Part shown: piece after piece, positions 11,953-23,930 of the stretch
How positions within the stretch are numbered: the stretch's first letter is position 1
How the letters are laid out: each line of letters begins with the position of its first letter
DNA from: Salvator merianae
Lineage: Eukaryota > Chordata > Lepidosauria > Squamata > Teiidae
Assembly (NCBI GenBank): GCA_003586115.2
Contig: QVOM02000115.1
Coordinates: 7,856,799-7,920,798 of the forward strand
Length of the DNA stretch: 64,000 bases
Reading direction: 5' to 3'
Notes under the pieces: generated by a model
Told to the model about the DNA's origin: nothing
What the model saw: only the letters and a program-made list of their open reading frames with translations
The model's database searches: none
Translations under genes and position numbers: made by a program

Positions 11953-12002
11953 GTATGTCTTAAATTTATACACCTTTGAATTTACAGGTTGCTTAAAACC
12001 TT

Positions 12003-12551
12003 AAGCCCTTTCTGCACAGGGCCTTAATTAGGATTAAAGGCCCGTGTAGTAAGGTTCTAGACCACACATATCTGCATGTACATGTGGATCTATGTGTCCA
12101 CACCCTCCACTAGAATACGCCGTCCATTTTACACAAAGCATGATCCCGAACAGGGGGACCCTGATCAAGATCACTGATAGTCACATTTAATTGTGACTAC
12201 CCAGCTGACCAATGGGCTCCAATCCCAAACAAGGAAGCCTGTCATGCAGAGGCAAGCCTCTGTGTATTCAGAACTACAAGGGAGCGATTTTGGCATTGCG
12301 TCAATGCACGCCCTGAAATGCCACCCCAGTGGCTCCCAAAGCTAAGAACCTATGTTCGTAGCCCTCAGAGGCCTCCATGTCTGGTCTCGAAGCATGCACG
12401 CGCATCAAGGCCGTGGCAATGCAGCATGGACTGGTTTGGATCAGTGCCATCATGCACATAGCCCACACCTTCCCTCGTTCAGAAACAGTGGACCTGGCTG
12501 TCCTGGATCCACTTATTCTGAACAAGGGCAGGTAAGTGCAGAAATGGCCTT
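12003..12551. mobile_element. Inverted-repeat DNA transposon (MITE), possibly piggyBac-like
   Basis: The left end AAGCCCTTTCTGCAC and the right end GTGCAGAAATGGCCTT form an imperfect terminal inverted repeat of about 16 bp bounding 549 bp. The left end overlaps TTAA (12001-12004) and the right end is followed by TTAC, so a TTAA target duplication with one change is possible, as in piggyBac elements. The interior has CpGs and no convincing coding sequence. It lies 50 bp from the GC-rich palindrome and also interrupts the 70-bp tandem array. The superfamily assignment is tentative. Confidence 0.6.
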
Positions 12552-12862
12552 ACTCTGTTCCAGCTGGAGGTCCCAGCCATGGCCAGACTTTAAGCCAGAG
12601 ATGCTTTGCCTTTAATCTGTAGACTATTTCACTTGCAGCCTCCGTGCCATAGGCAGCCTTTAGGCCCGAGACGCTTTGGCTAAAATTCCTTGTCTAATGC
12701 AATTTTATTCTGCATGCCATGTACAGGCTTTATGCCTGAGATGCTAATCTTTTGCACTTGGAGTCCCTTTATCATAAGCAGGCTTCAGGCCTGAGAGATG
12801 CTTTGTCAAAAACCCCAAGCCTATCACAATTAGAACTTCCATGCCATGGCAAGACTTTTGTC
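12552..12862 (+). repeat. Diverged tandem array, about 70-bp period, right block
   Basis: The array from 10500-10914 continues here, with anchors near 12592, 12662, 12733 and 12788. The last unit is shortened. Units share GAGATGCTTTG, a CTATTGCACTT-like block and a CCATGCCATGG-like block with the left block. The two blocks must once have been continuous, split later by the elements at 10915-11952 and 12003-12551. Confidence 0.75.
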
Positions 12863-12880
12863 TCTTTATCAAAATTATGT

Positions 12881-12976
12881 ATTTGGTGTTAATGACTTTG
12901 AACATGATAGGATTTATATGTAAGCAGACATGATGCAGTGCTGGAAATATAGCTGTATAAAAGGAGAGAAACAGTG
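12881..12976 (+). repeat. Array-flanking duplicate, copy 2
   Basis: This is the diverged direct repeat of 10356-10450, sharing ATGTAAGCAGACATGATGC and the following GGAAATA block. It lies just right of the array, as copy 1 lies just left. Confidence 0.55.
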
Positions 12977-13399
12977 CTCTCTGCCCTCTCCCATCCCTCA
13001 GCAGGCTAATGTATTTCTTGGTATTTCAATTAGCTGTGAATGCTTAAAGGCCCTATTTTATGTCATTTTACGGAGTGCATTTGTTCACTGTAGTTTGGAG
13101 GGTGACGCTTCTTTAGAATGATCCTGACGTTCTCAGTGGAAGACTATCTTAATGAAGATGCTGTATTCATATTTTTATTTATTTACTGGGTGTACAAGTA
13201 CATACAAAGTTGTTGAAGCTGATGTTGAATGCACTTACTTAGTGTATTCATCTGAACAGAGCAAAAATTTGCCCAGACTAGATTTTTAAAGAGAAAAAAA
13301 TGGAAATCTGGGTAGAATTGGAAGTTGATCTCTGAGGTCTTGCCAATCTATTTCATACTGCAATCTTAGGTTCCATGTAAGAGTTGTCATGTTGGAGCT
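12977..13399. other. Intronic DNA, nothing recognised
   Basis: No gene or repeat was recognised in this short interval between the array flank and a LINE fragment. Confidence 0.4.
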
Positions 13400-13492
13400 G
13401 AAGGTTCTTTCCTTTCTTTCTCAGCATCCAGCTTTCACAGTTATACATCACAACAGGCAAGACTACTACTTTAATGATTCTGATCCTTTCCC
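13400..13492 (-). mobile_element. BovB/RTE-type LINE fragment, antisense
   Basis: The minus-strand translation reads IKVVVLPVVMYNCESWMLRK. This is the conserved block of BovB/RTE reverse transcriptases that normally reads PVVMYGCESWT. Only about 30 codons are clear before the match fades. BovB elements are abundant in squamates, so this supports the taxonomic reading. It is a dead remnant. Confidence 0.7.
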
Positions 13493-13784
13493 TTATCCAT
13501 GATTAGCTCTAAGCTGGAGGAGGTCATTATGGGCACTGTGTATCCCAAATATAACAATAGTAAACTATTAACCTCAACATGCACAGTAAATGCTGGAAGA
13601 GTAGGAGAAATGATAGAATAATTTATGAAAATATCTTTGCCTCATGGGAATGTTTTATTAAATTAAAAATTAACTTATTCATATGATATCTGGTTTGGCC
13701 TACTTGACCCTTCTGGTTCCACTTGCCTGACCTCCTCACCTCCATCTACCCAGTCCAGAAGCTGACCAGCTGCCACTGGCTAAT

Positions 13785-14480
13785 AGAGAAAATGCGGATT
13801 TCCATTGTCTAATCTGGGATTCAATTTGAGACATATCTAAATCCAAATAAATTGGAGCATGATCAAAGAAAGAACTGCTATTATGGCAGGAAAAATAAAA
13901 TGTATAATCTTTTTGTGACTCATTATGAAATCTAAATCTGTCTGTTACTTGAAACTTTTCAAGCAGTTTGTTTCTATCTTAGATTTTATTTTATCCAGTC
14001 TCTTTAGCTATTGTTTTCCTCCCCAGTATAGGATTTATCAGTAGGCTTCTAATAGCTTGTCAGTTTTTTTAACATCAACTCTAAGATCCATGTTGAACAT
14101 GGGAACTCTCATATGCATGACTGACTTCGAAGAGTTTATCATAACAGCTTCTTTAGTTCGCAACTGTCAATTATCCTTTTATAGAATGCATTTACTGTTT
14201 CAATCACAAGACATAACAAAAATCAATTTTCTTTTATAGTTTACGTTAGAATGAAATTCAAGAACCTATGTCTGACAAAGAAGAAATCTTGATGGTATCA
14301 ATGTTAGTTCCACATTTCCTAAATTAAAGAGTCATCCCAAAATACTACATTCTAGAGAACTCACATGTAAGGATCTATCTTCTCTTCCCCTGTTTATTGA
14401 ACTGCTATTAATACTTCCCTGAAATTCAGAAATTGCTTTTTTGGGATATGTAAAAGAATATGTAAGAAATTTCAAGCCTG
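13785..14480 (-). mobile_element. L1-type LINE fragment, endonuclease region, antisense
   Basis: Minus-strand translation around 13800-13960 gives QKDYTFYFSCHNSSS, then FFDHAPIYLDLDMSQ, and then RQWKSAF. These match the end of the L1 apurinic endonuclease domain, where the normal text is YTFYS-H-S-SRID and SDHAPI, followed by the short W-N linker. The stretch up to about 14480 is likely the upstream part of the same domain but is too decayed to quote. It is inactive. Confidence 0.7.
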
Positions 14481-15080
14481 AAACATTTCAAGACAAAGAA
14501 CAGGGCTGATTTGAGTTGTTTTGTTCCTATGTTTCAAATGCCATTTGGGAGGGGTGTTTCTCTCTTTCTGGGTGGTGAAGGAGTCCAGTGGGAACTTTAT
14601 GTTTGCAGTATCACCTTTTTGTCCTGTGCATTAGGAAATACCATCACGTGCTACCACCCAAGCAACAATAATGTTCCTAGGAGCTATCCATGTGAACAAT
14701 GTATTGTTTCAAATTTGCCCATTGTTTACTATAGCTAGAATATGTAGAATGTTTCAGGTGTTGTCCTGTCTGATCAGCTGGGTCATCTAGCTGTTCTGAT
14801 AAAGTATTTCAGCCATTTATGTTTTCTTCTAAGGCTTAGCTATCTATTGGCAAACAGAAAGATGTCTTTTCATATTTGCTTCTTTGCTTTAAGTATCTAG
14901 AACTCACTTGGGCCAGTATTCCTTTCCCTCCTCTTAGTTTTCTTATTTGGCATTGTTTATTATTATTATTAAGCTATATGTATGAAATCCAGGTTAATCC
15001 CAAATTCTAATGATATAAAATTAAAATATTATTAAAAGGAAAATTGGGAGCTCAAAAAGTCTGTCCTCTTCTCCTGTTAG

Positions 15081-15111
<31 letters not shown>

Positions 15112-16050
15112 CCCTACCTTTATCTTCCTTTTATCTGAACCCAAACAAATTAACAAAAGCTGTCTCATTAACAACCCTAGACCAGTGTAACAACACCTCC
15201 GTATAAGTAGAAGTAATGCTCACACATTACATTTCTTTCACATTCATAGAATTTTTTTTACAAAGCTCTCCAGGATACTGTTGCTATACTGACATTTACC
15301 ATTATTTTAGTAACTTAGAAGCAGTTTTACTTAATGGATTATGTTATTATTCATATTCTTTTATTTACAGATTATCACATTGGTTTAATGCTAAAATATA
15401 ATTACGCATTACATATATGAAGTTGTCTTTACCCCAAGACCAAATTCAAAGTTATTTTCAGAATCTGTTATTAGTTTGACCAGCTCTCTAAGCCATTTCA
15501 AAATATTTAAACAAGAACAGTGCTTGTATGTGTAGTATTTTCATTGCCATTTCTCTTCCCATGTTTTTGCACACACACACCCGTTCCCCACAACCACTCA
15601 GCTGCTAGTTTCACATGATGTGACCTACATAACAAGAGATGCACTTGCTTCAAGACAGCAGTTACAACAGCTGGGCTGATGAACAATGGAAGGATTTCAG
15701 CAATGTCTTGAGTTTATTAGACCAAATTATACTATAGCCAAGAGCTTCAAACTGTTCTTTACTCCCTCAGTCTGAAATTCTCCCATGCAATATGCAAGTT
15801 ACTGGTCTCTTAATAAGGAAAGCTCTTTGTTATTTTCACAAACATGAAAACTACAACACGGTATCGATTCACTGAAGACGAATGTACATTTTACAAATGG
15901 ACAAAGCTCTCCATACTAAAAACTATACACAAACATATAACAATACATTATTATATGAATTAGTCAGAATTAACAGTAAGTATTTGCTACAGGATCAGCA
16001 AAAATTACAGTACATTCTACTGCCCAATATACTTTAAAAATATTTTATAT
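14481..16050. other. AT-rich intronic DNA with a CA microsatellite
   Basis: Non-coding. A pure (AC)n tract of about 14 units lies at 15084-15111, and a shorter CA run lies near 15570. No gene or dispersed repeat was recognised elsewhere. Confidence 0.5.
15084..15111. repeat. (AC)14 microsatellite
   Basis: An uninterrupted dinucleotide repeat of about 28 bp flanked by GGG and CCCC. It is probably length-variable between individuals. Confidence 0.95.
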
Positions 16051-16056
16051 AAATAG

Positions 16057-17080
16057 GTGTTTAATTGTTTGATTACATCTAAGAATACTGAATGTAGATC
16101 TGATTGTGGCACCTTAAGGAAAGACACTATAGAAGTGGGGTTGAAAAACATTCAGAAAAGGGCAGTAAACAAAACACTCTTACAACTTCTTCTAACAGCT
16201 GTCAAAAGCCCTCAAATGGAAAGAAATAAACTCACTATGATATAATCACCATTGGAGGATAGTCACTTCAGACAGTATCATAGCCTAGATAAATCAGATG
16301 CAAGGACAAACCAGTAATATAAAATCTGATTCCCTCTGGAGGATTTTTCTTGATGTAGCCCCTCAAAAATCAGAAGTCATGGTACTGGTTACACAACTCC
16401 CTAGATTCTGGTTCAAACTAAAACAGAATACTAAGGACCACATAGCATAAATAAAAAGCCAATCCAACGCTGCCCTTGTTTCACAAGGTCTTGATATTTA
16501 GTCATCCTCAGTAATTTATCATGAAATGTTGTACATTCTTTGTATATGTAATGAATATCATGTAATGCATACAATAGTATGTTTAGCCACCAGGTATATT
16601 TATAAGTCTATGGTTATGTCACTTGTACTGTAATTTTATTAATAAAAAGAAAAAAGCAATAAGATCATTGAAAATTGGAGCAATTACCTTATTAGGAAAT
16701 ATTGAGGGGGTTATTAATTTAGAAAACTAGCCGAGGTGTACAAAATTAGATATGATATAGAAAATATCAGTAATGTTTTTTCTCTCTCTGGCAAATAGTG
16801 AAGGAGGTCATCCAATAAAGCTGAACACTGGAAATTTCAGAAAAGATTAAAGAAATTACTACCAGGAAACACAGTGATGGCAATCAATGCGTTAATGGAG
16901 AACAGTTCTATAAATGGCTATTAGTCACAATGGATGTGTGTTGCCTGCAGTACTGAGTCTGGTATGATTGTGAAGATCAACTCCTGGGAAGTGAATATTA
17001 TTGCACTTATATCTTGCTCATGTGCTTCCCACAAGCGCCTGGTTGGCCATTATGAGTACTAGATGGTCTGCTGATCTGAT
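16057..17080 (+). repeat. Dispersed repeat derived from a non-LTR RT C-terminal region, copy 1
   Basis: The text AACATTCAGAAAAGGGCAGT and the later segment from GTACAAAATTAGATATGATA to the CTGATACAGCT region at 17080 match a repeat common in reptiles. Its consensus reads like the C-terminal tail of a LINE reverse transcriptase (an LE-VQ-RA-KMI block). The same family recurs at 26290-27480. The middle (about 16250-16700) is not clearly alignable and may be an insertion. Confidence 0.5.
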
Positions 17081-17639
17081 ACAGCTAAGTACCAGCACTT
17101 TTATTCTTACATTTAGACAAAATCAGAACCACTGAAAACCCTCTGCCTGGCTATTAAGAAGACACAAACAGCCAAAAAAACCAAATTTTAAATCATAAAT
17201 ATAAAAAAAACCCATAACAATCATATAAAGCTTTACTGATATCAAAGGAAATTCCCTTGACAGTCAAACAGAAGCCAATATTTAAACCAACATTAGTTTC
17301 TTCCTATCATTTAAACTTTTCATGACAGTTCTAATGCAGACTCTGTTTCATATTGTAACTAAAGCTTCTATTAACTTGAGTCTTTGAAACAGTGTATAAG
17401 GAAAAATATCAACTGTAATATCACAAACTGTCACATTTATGTTTCTACCTTAGAAAACAGTAAAAATTATTATCTAAAATATGTATTTTTAGTTTCAGAT
17501 TTGAACAAAAGCCAATAAAGAAATATTGTCAAGAATATTCTACTGGAAATTTGGTAGAATCTGTGAAAAAATGCATAATCGCTTGTTAAACAGAGCAATA
17601 ATTAAAATGTGGAATGCTACTTGTTATCATCTATGAAAC
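17081..17639. other. AT-rich intronic DNA, nothing recognised
   Basis: No gene or repeat was recognised in about 560 bp. Confidence 0.4.
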
Positions 17640-18052
17640 AGCAGCTGCACAGCATATAGTGAAAAACGGCGCCACAAACTTTTAGAGGGCATTCCTGTAG
17701 TTCCTCCTCTCTTAGAATTGCAAGGGGCAGGGACCTATTAGGGAGCCTTTTCTGTGGTGGCCTCCAGACTCTGGAATAGCCTCTCTCTGGAGATTGCCAG
17801 GCCCCTACACTGTATGGTTTTGAACGCCTGGTTAAAACACACCCCTTTACCTAGACCATTGATGTCTACCTTCCTCTAGGTGTTGTCCTGCCAGGGAGGG
17901 AGGGGAAAGAGAGGGAGGGACTATTATATTTTAAATATGTTTTAAAATATTTTATCTATTTTATTTTTTATTGTTGTGACCCCCACTGGGAGCTTTTGGT
18001 GAAGGGCAGGATATAAATTCTACAAATAAAATAAATAAACTGGGAATCTTAT
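17640..18052 (+). mobile_element. CR1/L3-type LINE 3' end
   Basis: The plus strand carries a decayed reverse-transcriptase C-terminus: a block like RAFSVAAPRLWNSLP is visible as VFCGGLQTLE around 17750, followed by a FERLVKTHPF block near 17820. It ends with GGGCAGGATATAAATTC and an (AAATA)n-like tail at about 18025-18048, the usual 3' end of this LINE type in reptiles. Further 3' ends of the same kind are at 25500-25630 and, antisense, near 29200. Confidence 0.65.
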
Positions 18053-20084
18053 TATTAAATTAACTAAAAAATATAAAGGATTACTTCATAAACTAACAAG
18101 AATAAATGCATTGTATGCCAAACAATGGAGATCATAGTTAACCCCCCAACAGGACAGTATTTAATGACAATGTGATGACTTTACTCTGAAAACATACTTT
18201 TTACAGTTGTTAAAGAAAAAACAAACAAAATGGATATGTTTTTATTTATAATTGTATGGAAGAACTGACGCTAGTGATCACTTCTGCTTCTGCTGATAAA
18301 ACAAGAACCACAGAAAGCTAGATGAAATATTGTATGCCTTTAATACTTGTTTTTCATGATTCTGAATATAGGACACAGTGCCTCTATTAGTATTGGCAAA
18401 TGTCAGTGACAGACTGGTATTGATGATCTGTAAAAGCCACTGTAACTAAACTAATGGGATGGACCTGAATTAGTAGAAGTCAACAAATTTCAGCTGTCTG
18501 CGACTCCAGGCTAATGATTTGGATTACTGCATCCAGTTGAGAATGCGGCTCTTGCTCATGAAAGAGCAAAACCCTTAAAAACACTATACTGCAGAGGAGG
18601 TAGCGAGCTGACATTCCCCAGCAAATAGGAATAATCTTTGGAAAATTATATTTCTTCGTGAAAAAAGAAGGGTAGGAAAATGAATGGGAGAAATGAGCTC
18701 AGTAGCATCACTTGAATGAATATTGAACAAGTTTGGTCCTAGTGAACTTTGGGTCCTATCAGCAATGGCACCTCGCTCAGTATAATCTTTTGTGAACTAA
18801 ACCATCAGGTTCCTGCCTATTCCCTTTTCAATATGAATCCTCCCTAGGTTTCGTTTCTGGTCACTCGATACTACTAGGAATAATTAATCCTTCAGACTCA
18901 GATCCCATATTTATCTCCAAGCTAAAAAATGGAAAGCCAGTAATTAACTTCCTCAAGTGCTGTCCTAAAATTCTTGCATACAAGTGAACTGTATACAAAA
19001 AAAAAAAATGTATCTTCACATTCACTTGGCTGAATGTTGGTAACATAGGGGTTGTGTTTAGGGCATTGGAAGCTTTCCCCACACAAACTGAAAAATTCCA
19101 AACATAAATAGCCCTGACTTGCATAGGGCAATTTTCCAGGACCATTTTTTGTAGAAAACATGCATTATTGATTTTCATCACAAATCAGTTTTATGCTTCA
19201 TGATTTAAAAACTTAAAAACTGCTCTTTGGCTGTAAAAGAAAACAACTTCAGACCATTCAGAATCAGTTTGGCACAAACCAGGGCAGCTCTTTGGGTTCT
19301 AGATTGAACTGAAGCCCTAGAAAGTTTGAGGCTTCAGTTCACTACTAAAACAAACAAACAGGGGTTCTAAATAAACGCCACAAAATAGAAACAGTCTGGC
19401 ACTTTTCAGTAGAATCAGTGGGAGTGTTTTCACTTCCAAGTTGTATGGATTCACAAGGGAGTGTCTATGTCAGAAGCTTATTACTGTCCCTTTGTCACTG
19501 ACTCCTGAGCCACTGAAACAAACACTGTTTTCCATTAAGAAAGCCCAGGAATGCAGAGGAGAGGGTTTGACAAACTGCTTTGTGAACCATCAAATGCAGC
19601 TCGGTGCATATCAAACTGCAAAAAAAGAATTTGTGTACACTGCTAGTTCAGATCATCTTAATTATCTGTTTGCTAGACAAGCAACACAAGAAGAGCCATG
19701 CTGTATGAGATGAAATGGCTATTGCATCCAGCATCCTTTTCTTACAGTAGTGAACAAAAAACTAATGGGAAAACCAACAGCTACATTTTGGTTGCCCTTT
19801 TCTGTACTTTCCAGCTATATGTACTAAGACAAAAGAATATTATAGCACAGGAGAAAAGATACAAAGGAGTAGGTAAACAATTAACAGCTGGAGATCATCA
19901 GCAATGAAAAAGTTGCATATAAAATAGGATGTTAAAAATTAGACAAGAGTATCTTTTTCCTTCTTCTCTCATATTACTGAAACTTCGATTATCCAAGAAA
20001 CCTGAACAAGAGTATCAGAACGGACAAAATGTATTTCTTCCCATGATGCATAGATTACACTTTTTTTTAATACTAGATGAAATC
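18053..20084. other. AT-rich intronic DNA, nothing recognised
   Basis: About 2 kb without a recognised gene. Open frames at 18861-19181 (minus) and 19441-19713 (plus) have no family resemblance. An A run at about 18999-19010 lies inside the former. Confidence 0.45.
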
Positions 20085-20160
20085 ATAGAATCATAGAACT
20101 AGAAGGGACCAGCAGGGATATCAAGTCCAACCCCCTGCTCAATGCAGGAATCACAATGAC
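20085..20160 (+). repeat. CR1-like repeat fragment
   Basis: The segment AATCATAGAATCATAGAACT, then GAAGGGACC and then CCAACCCCCTGCTCAATGCA is the hallmark 3' region of CR1-like repeats widespread in birds and reptiles. About 75 bp are clear. The plus-strand text to about 20580 may be related LINE sequence but is too diverged to call. Confidence 0.7.
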
Positions 20161-22885
20161 CGCCAAATACTGATGACCGCCAAATCGAGCATCTTTAAAA
20201 GGAGACTTTAACCCTTTGGTGCACCCTGGTCTATGTTTTCACTAAGCTCTTCCTAGTTTTCCATATTTTCACCTTCATCCATCAGCATCCATCTAATACT
20301 GTATTCTGCTGCCTGAATTATTCCTCTCTCATTACAGTACTCTTATCATGCAAGATAAGGATTTACCCTTCTTAAATCCTTAAATTGGCTTTCTGTCCAC
20401 TCAAGTTCCTGGATAACTTTCTTTTTCCAATGCTGAAAATCTTTTATGGCTTAGTCTCTCTCTCAGTAGTTTGGTTCCTATGCCTTTCCTTCCCCAACCC
20501 TCAAGGTCTCCTGGTTTCCTGCAAAGGCTTCTTGTTCTGTGCTTCAGATCAGAAATGGTCTCAAATGCCTTAGTACAATTGCCCTTTACTTGCTTTTTGT
20601 TCTAGGACCTAAAAAAACAGACCATGTATTTTCAAAATCATTTATCTAATGCAGACAGAATATTATGAATGGCCTGTTCTAGGATTAGAACTGGGCTTGG
20701 AGTCTAAACAGTCCGCTGCAACAGAAGAAAGCAGGAAGCAAATACTGTTGCCTTGAAAAATTGCTCTGTGGGGTTTCCTGACCTTCCTGAGCCATTTTAA
20801 CAGCCCCAAGGGCTGTTGTGTTTGTAAATCAGAGAACGCCTTTCACACTCAATGTGATCTTTGAACCTAAGCGATTGCTTCAGCACTCTATATTTAACTG
20901 CATCATCTATTATTTTAAAAAGGCACACTCCTTCCAAGAATGTATTCAACATTGAGTAACATATTTATACTTCTGAAGGCTAATGGGAGGGAGCTGAGTT
21001 TACACATGTCTGAACAATAAGACTGTTACGTTCTAAAAAGTATTCCAAATGTTCATTCTTTGTGTTTGAATCAATATTTAAAAGGAATGAGGAATTGCTT
21101 TGTTCAAGATCATGTATTTTTGGGAGTTTAGATTTTGATTTGAAAAACAAGCTAAAATAGTAGACAAAACTGCCAGGTAAGGAAAAAATATGAATATAAA
21201 GAAATAAGTTATACAAACGCTGTATGAAATGTCAATGAAATAATGAAAACTACTGCTTTTAAGAAACCCCACTGACACCTGAGAATCTCTGGACTGAACA
21301 AATCACCTCTTAAAGAATGCGTACATCCTGAAAATGGAAGAATACTATTGTTAAGCTCAGAAACTTAAATACAGTTTACAAATGGAAGCAAGACGTTCAC
21401 TTTCTGATCTTCTAAATGAGAATTTTATTCACAAAACTCTTCTCCTACTCCTTCTCCTCCCTCTTGTATATTCAGGTTTATCTTCTTTTTTCCTGCCAGG
21501 CAATTTTATTGTGGACAAGTTTCAAGATTAAAAGGGGGAGGAGTACAATATTACTTAATAATATAGAATATAGTGGCACTAAGTATTCAGCTCCCCATTG
21601 GGTATGATCATATTTTTGTAGTCTGCTGTACCTCCAAAGGAACATATCACCAGCAGAGAAATCACTTCACCTGACTTCACTTGATTCACTTTTCCTTAGA
21701 ACTGCTTTAAATGTCTACTTCTGATGTTTTGCTTTTTCCCTCTGTATATAGCTTTGATTCCCATTAAGAAAAAAATGAATTAGCTACTGTGAATATATTA
21801 ATACAGAAATATGGAGCAGAAAGTATATAAATCAATATTTCTACGTAAGTACAGCTTTTATTTTCAAAAAAAATCTGGCTCGCATATGACATTCAAATTC
21901 ATCAACTAGTTTTTCGTGTTTTGAATGTTTCACTACCTAAATACCTAAAAAAAAACAAAGTCAACTGCATTATACGTATCTTTGAAGAATTGGCTCCATT
22001 CCTCTACTCATGCTACAGTTGCAGACATCATACACAAAATGGAAAAGCATCCAGTTATATCATTAAAAGCTTCCAAAAATTTGGACTTTGTCACATGTAT
22101 CTGTATAAAATCTAATAGATACGTTTGATAATTTATGCAGAATCACTTCCGCATTAGAGATTATAAATGGGGCAGCAACAAATTACCAAATGTCACTAAA
22201 GACTCAACACCCCAAATTATCTCTCAAAACTTGCCCTTACACCTTATATTCATTTTTTATATGATTTGCTGTCAAAGATATTATAGCCCTGCTGCTTCAT
22301 ACATATAACCTGCACACCATAAAGCAATGAAATGCAAGATTTGCTATTAGATAAGAAAGTAGGCGAGTCAGCAGTGCACTTTCAGTCCTTTACAAAATTC
22401 TGGCTTGGTGTTTTTTCAACTATGTGGAATAGTGAACAGAAGCTTTATATACAGGCATTTTCTCAACAGCAATCTGAGGAAAAATTGTTTTTAAAAATAA
22501 AAAAACACTGGAAAAAAACTGTGTAAAGTCTACAAGCAATTGCTAATGACAAGTAAACAGAACCCTTTCACAGTATAAATCTGAAATCCTAAACACACTC
22601 ACTGCTGAACCTAGTAGCACTTATGTCTATGTAAACATACAAGTGAGTAAATACATTTCTATTAGTCAAAGAATAGAATATCTTTTGATGTGTACTAAAG
22701 GTAATTTTCTTTACAAGGCCAGCCCTAGACCTGGAGGTATTAAATTAGTACCACCAAGTTGCCAAAGCTTCTTAGGGTCAAGAAGGTAGCAGCTGCTCAG
22801 CTGTAGATGTGTTTGGATAAAAATGATTATCTGGAGCCAAGGATGTGCTGAATTGTTATTTATAAGAAATTTGTCTCTTATGACT
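20161..22885. other. AT-rich intronic DNA, nothing firmly recognised
   Basis: About 2.7 kb of AT-rich non-coding sequence. The frame at 20385-20573 could be a decayed LINE tail but this is not secure. No splice-flanked exon matching FAM117B was found on the minus strand. Confidence 0.45.
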
Positions 22886-23250
22886 GAGGCCCAGGACTGT
22901 CATATGCCTCACCTAACAACCCTGGGCTCTCCTTGGTACCTGTAGCAACTCATAAGTAGGTAAGATCTTTGCTGATAAAAGCATGGCCACTGCTATTATC
23001 ACATACTTGGTGGGAGAGACCACATCACACAAGCATATGCATAAGAGGCTGTCTGTGCCTGTATGATGACATCATGCATAAACATGATGCAGCCCTACCC
23101 ATGGAGAGGACAACAACAGTGGCAGCTGGAACTTTTTGGTAAAGGTGAGTTTCCCACACCTGTCCAAGGGAACTCACACATACTTGAGTGCATACAAGTG
23201 CAGAGGAGAGTCTAGGATTGCTGGGTAAGGCACTTGACAGTTCCAAGCAC
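22886..23250. mobile_element. 370-bp inverted-repeat MITE family, copy A
   Basis: The left end GAGGCCCAGGACTGTC (22886) is matched by the complement of the right end GACAGTTCCAAGCACT (about 23235-23250). The similarity runs inward for about 45 bp on each side, through a second block like CCTCACCYAACAAYCCTGG. Two related copies lie at 30506-30720 (left-truncated) and 43500-43865. The interior has no coding sequence. The shared ends define a family of non-autonomous DNA transposons. I cannot assign the superfamily. Confidence 0.7.
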
Positions 23251-23269
23251 TTCTAAGCAATTTGTATTC

Positions 23270-23365
23270 CAACAAACTGCAGTTTGACACATGTCTATCT
23301 GGATCTATTTCAATTTGGCTTCAGACTTTGTTCTGGTCAAGAGAGAGCTGTGTCTGTTTTTCAAA
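23270..23365 (+). mobile_element. CR1/L3-type LINE fragment, RT palm-entry block
   Basis: Plus-strand translation around 23300-23360 reads LDLFQFGFRLCSGQERAVSV. It matches the conserved LD-FQSGFR-GHGTETALV block of CR1/L3-type reverse transcriptases. Only this short block is recognisable. Confidence 0.55.
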
Positions 23366-23519
23366 GGAGAACTTATATTCAGCGAACATAATAGCAATTT
23401 TGTGTCATGATGTTTGAACCAGGATACAATTTCTGTCCATACAGAAAATCATCTTTCATAATAAACTCAAAAGTTTCATGAAACTGTTATACCAGATATC
23501 TTGATTTATGATTTAAGAT

Positions 23520-23930
23520 CATGCCTCACTGCACAAGTTGTTATGTGGAAATGCGATGACTCTTGATAGGCAATCAATAAAACCACAGCTTTGAGGAAGC
23601 CTAAGACCATTTGAAGATAACTTGATGGGTGTTGAAGGCCAATTCCATCCCAGCTAGAACCTCCCAAAGTGCTACTAAGAACTCTGTAAAGGCCCTGAGG
23701 GCCAATGGTAACCAAAGGGGAGAGGCTTGTTCCTTTTGACAGCGATGAAAATGTGGATGTATGCCTCTATGAAGTTCACCAAGGCAAGACAGTCCCCTAG
23801 ATGAAGTGCCATACTGAGCCCTGCATGAACCAAAAGCATGTTTTAAACCCAAGATTAATCTCCAAGAGCCTCCTCTTCTGGGTACTGGGGAAAAAAACTG
23901 AATATACATCTACTCCCTACTTAGGAGGCA
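23520..23930 (-). mobile_element. DIRS-like retrotransposon reverse transcriptase remnant
   Basis: The 102-codon minus frame at 23601-23909 contains FFSPVPRRGGSWRLILGLKH and later ALRAFTEFLVAL. These correspond to the DIRS-type blocks VPKRDGSWRPILDL and APRVFTKVLVAL, which lie either side of the RT fingers. The stretch between is decayed and the catalytic palm is not visible. DIRS elements are known from reptiles. The remnant is not functional. Confidence 0.55.

Noticed and set aside
15084..15111. CRISPR or other spaced repeat array
   Set aside because: It is a plain AC microsatellite. No regularly spaced identical repeats with unique spacers occur anywhere in the window.
20385..20573. LINE reverse-transcriptase tail
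   Set aside because: The resemblance is limited to a few residues and could be chance, so it was not called.
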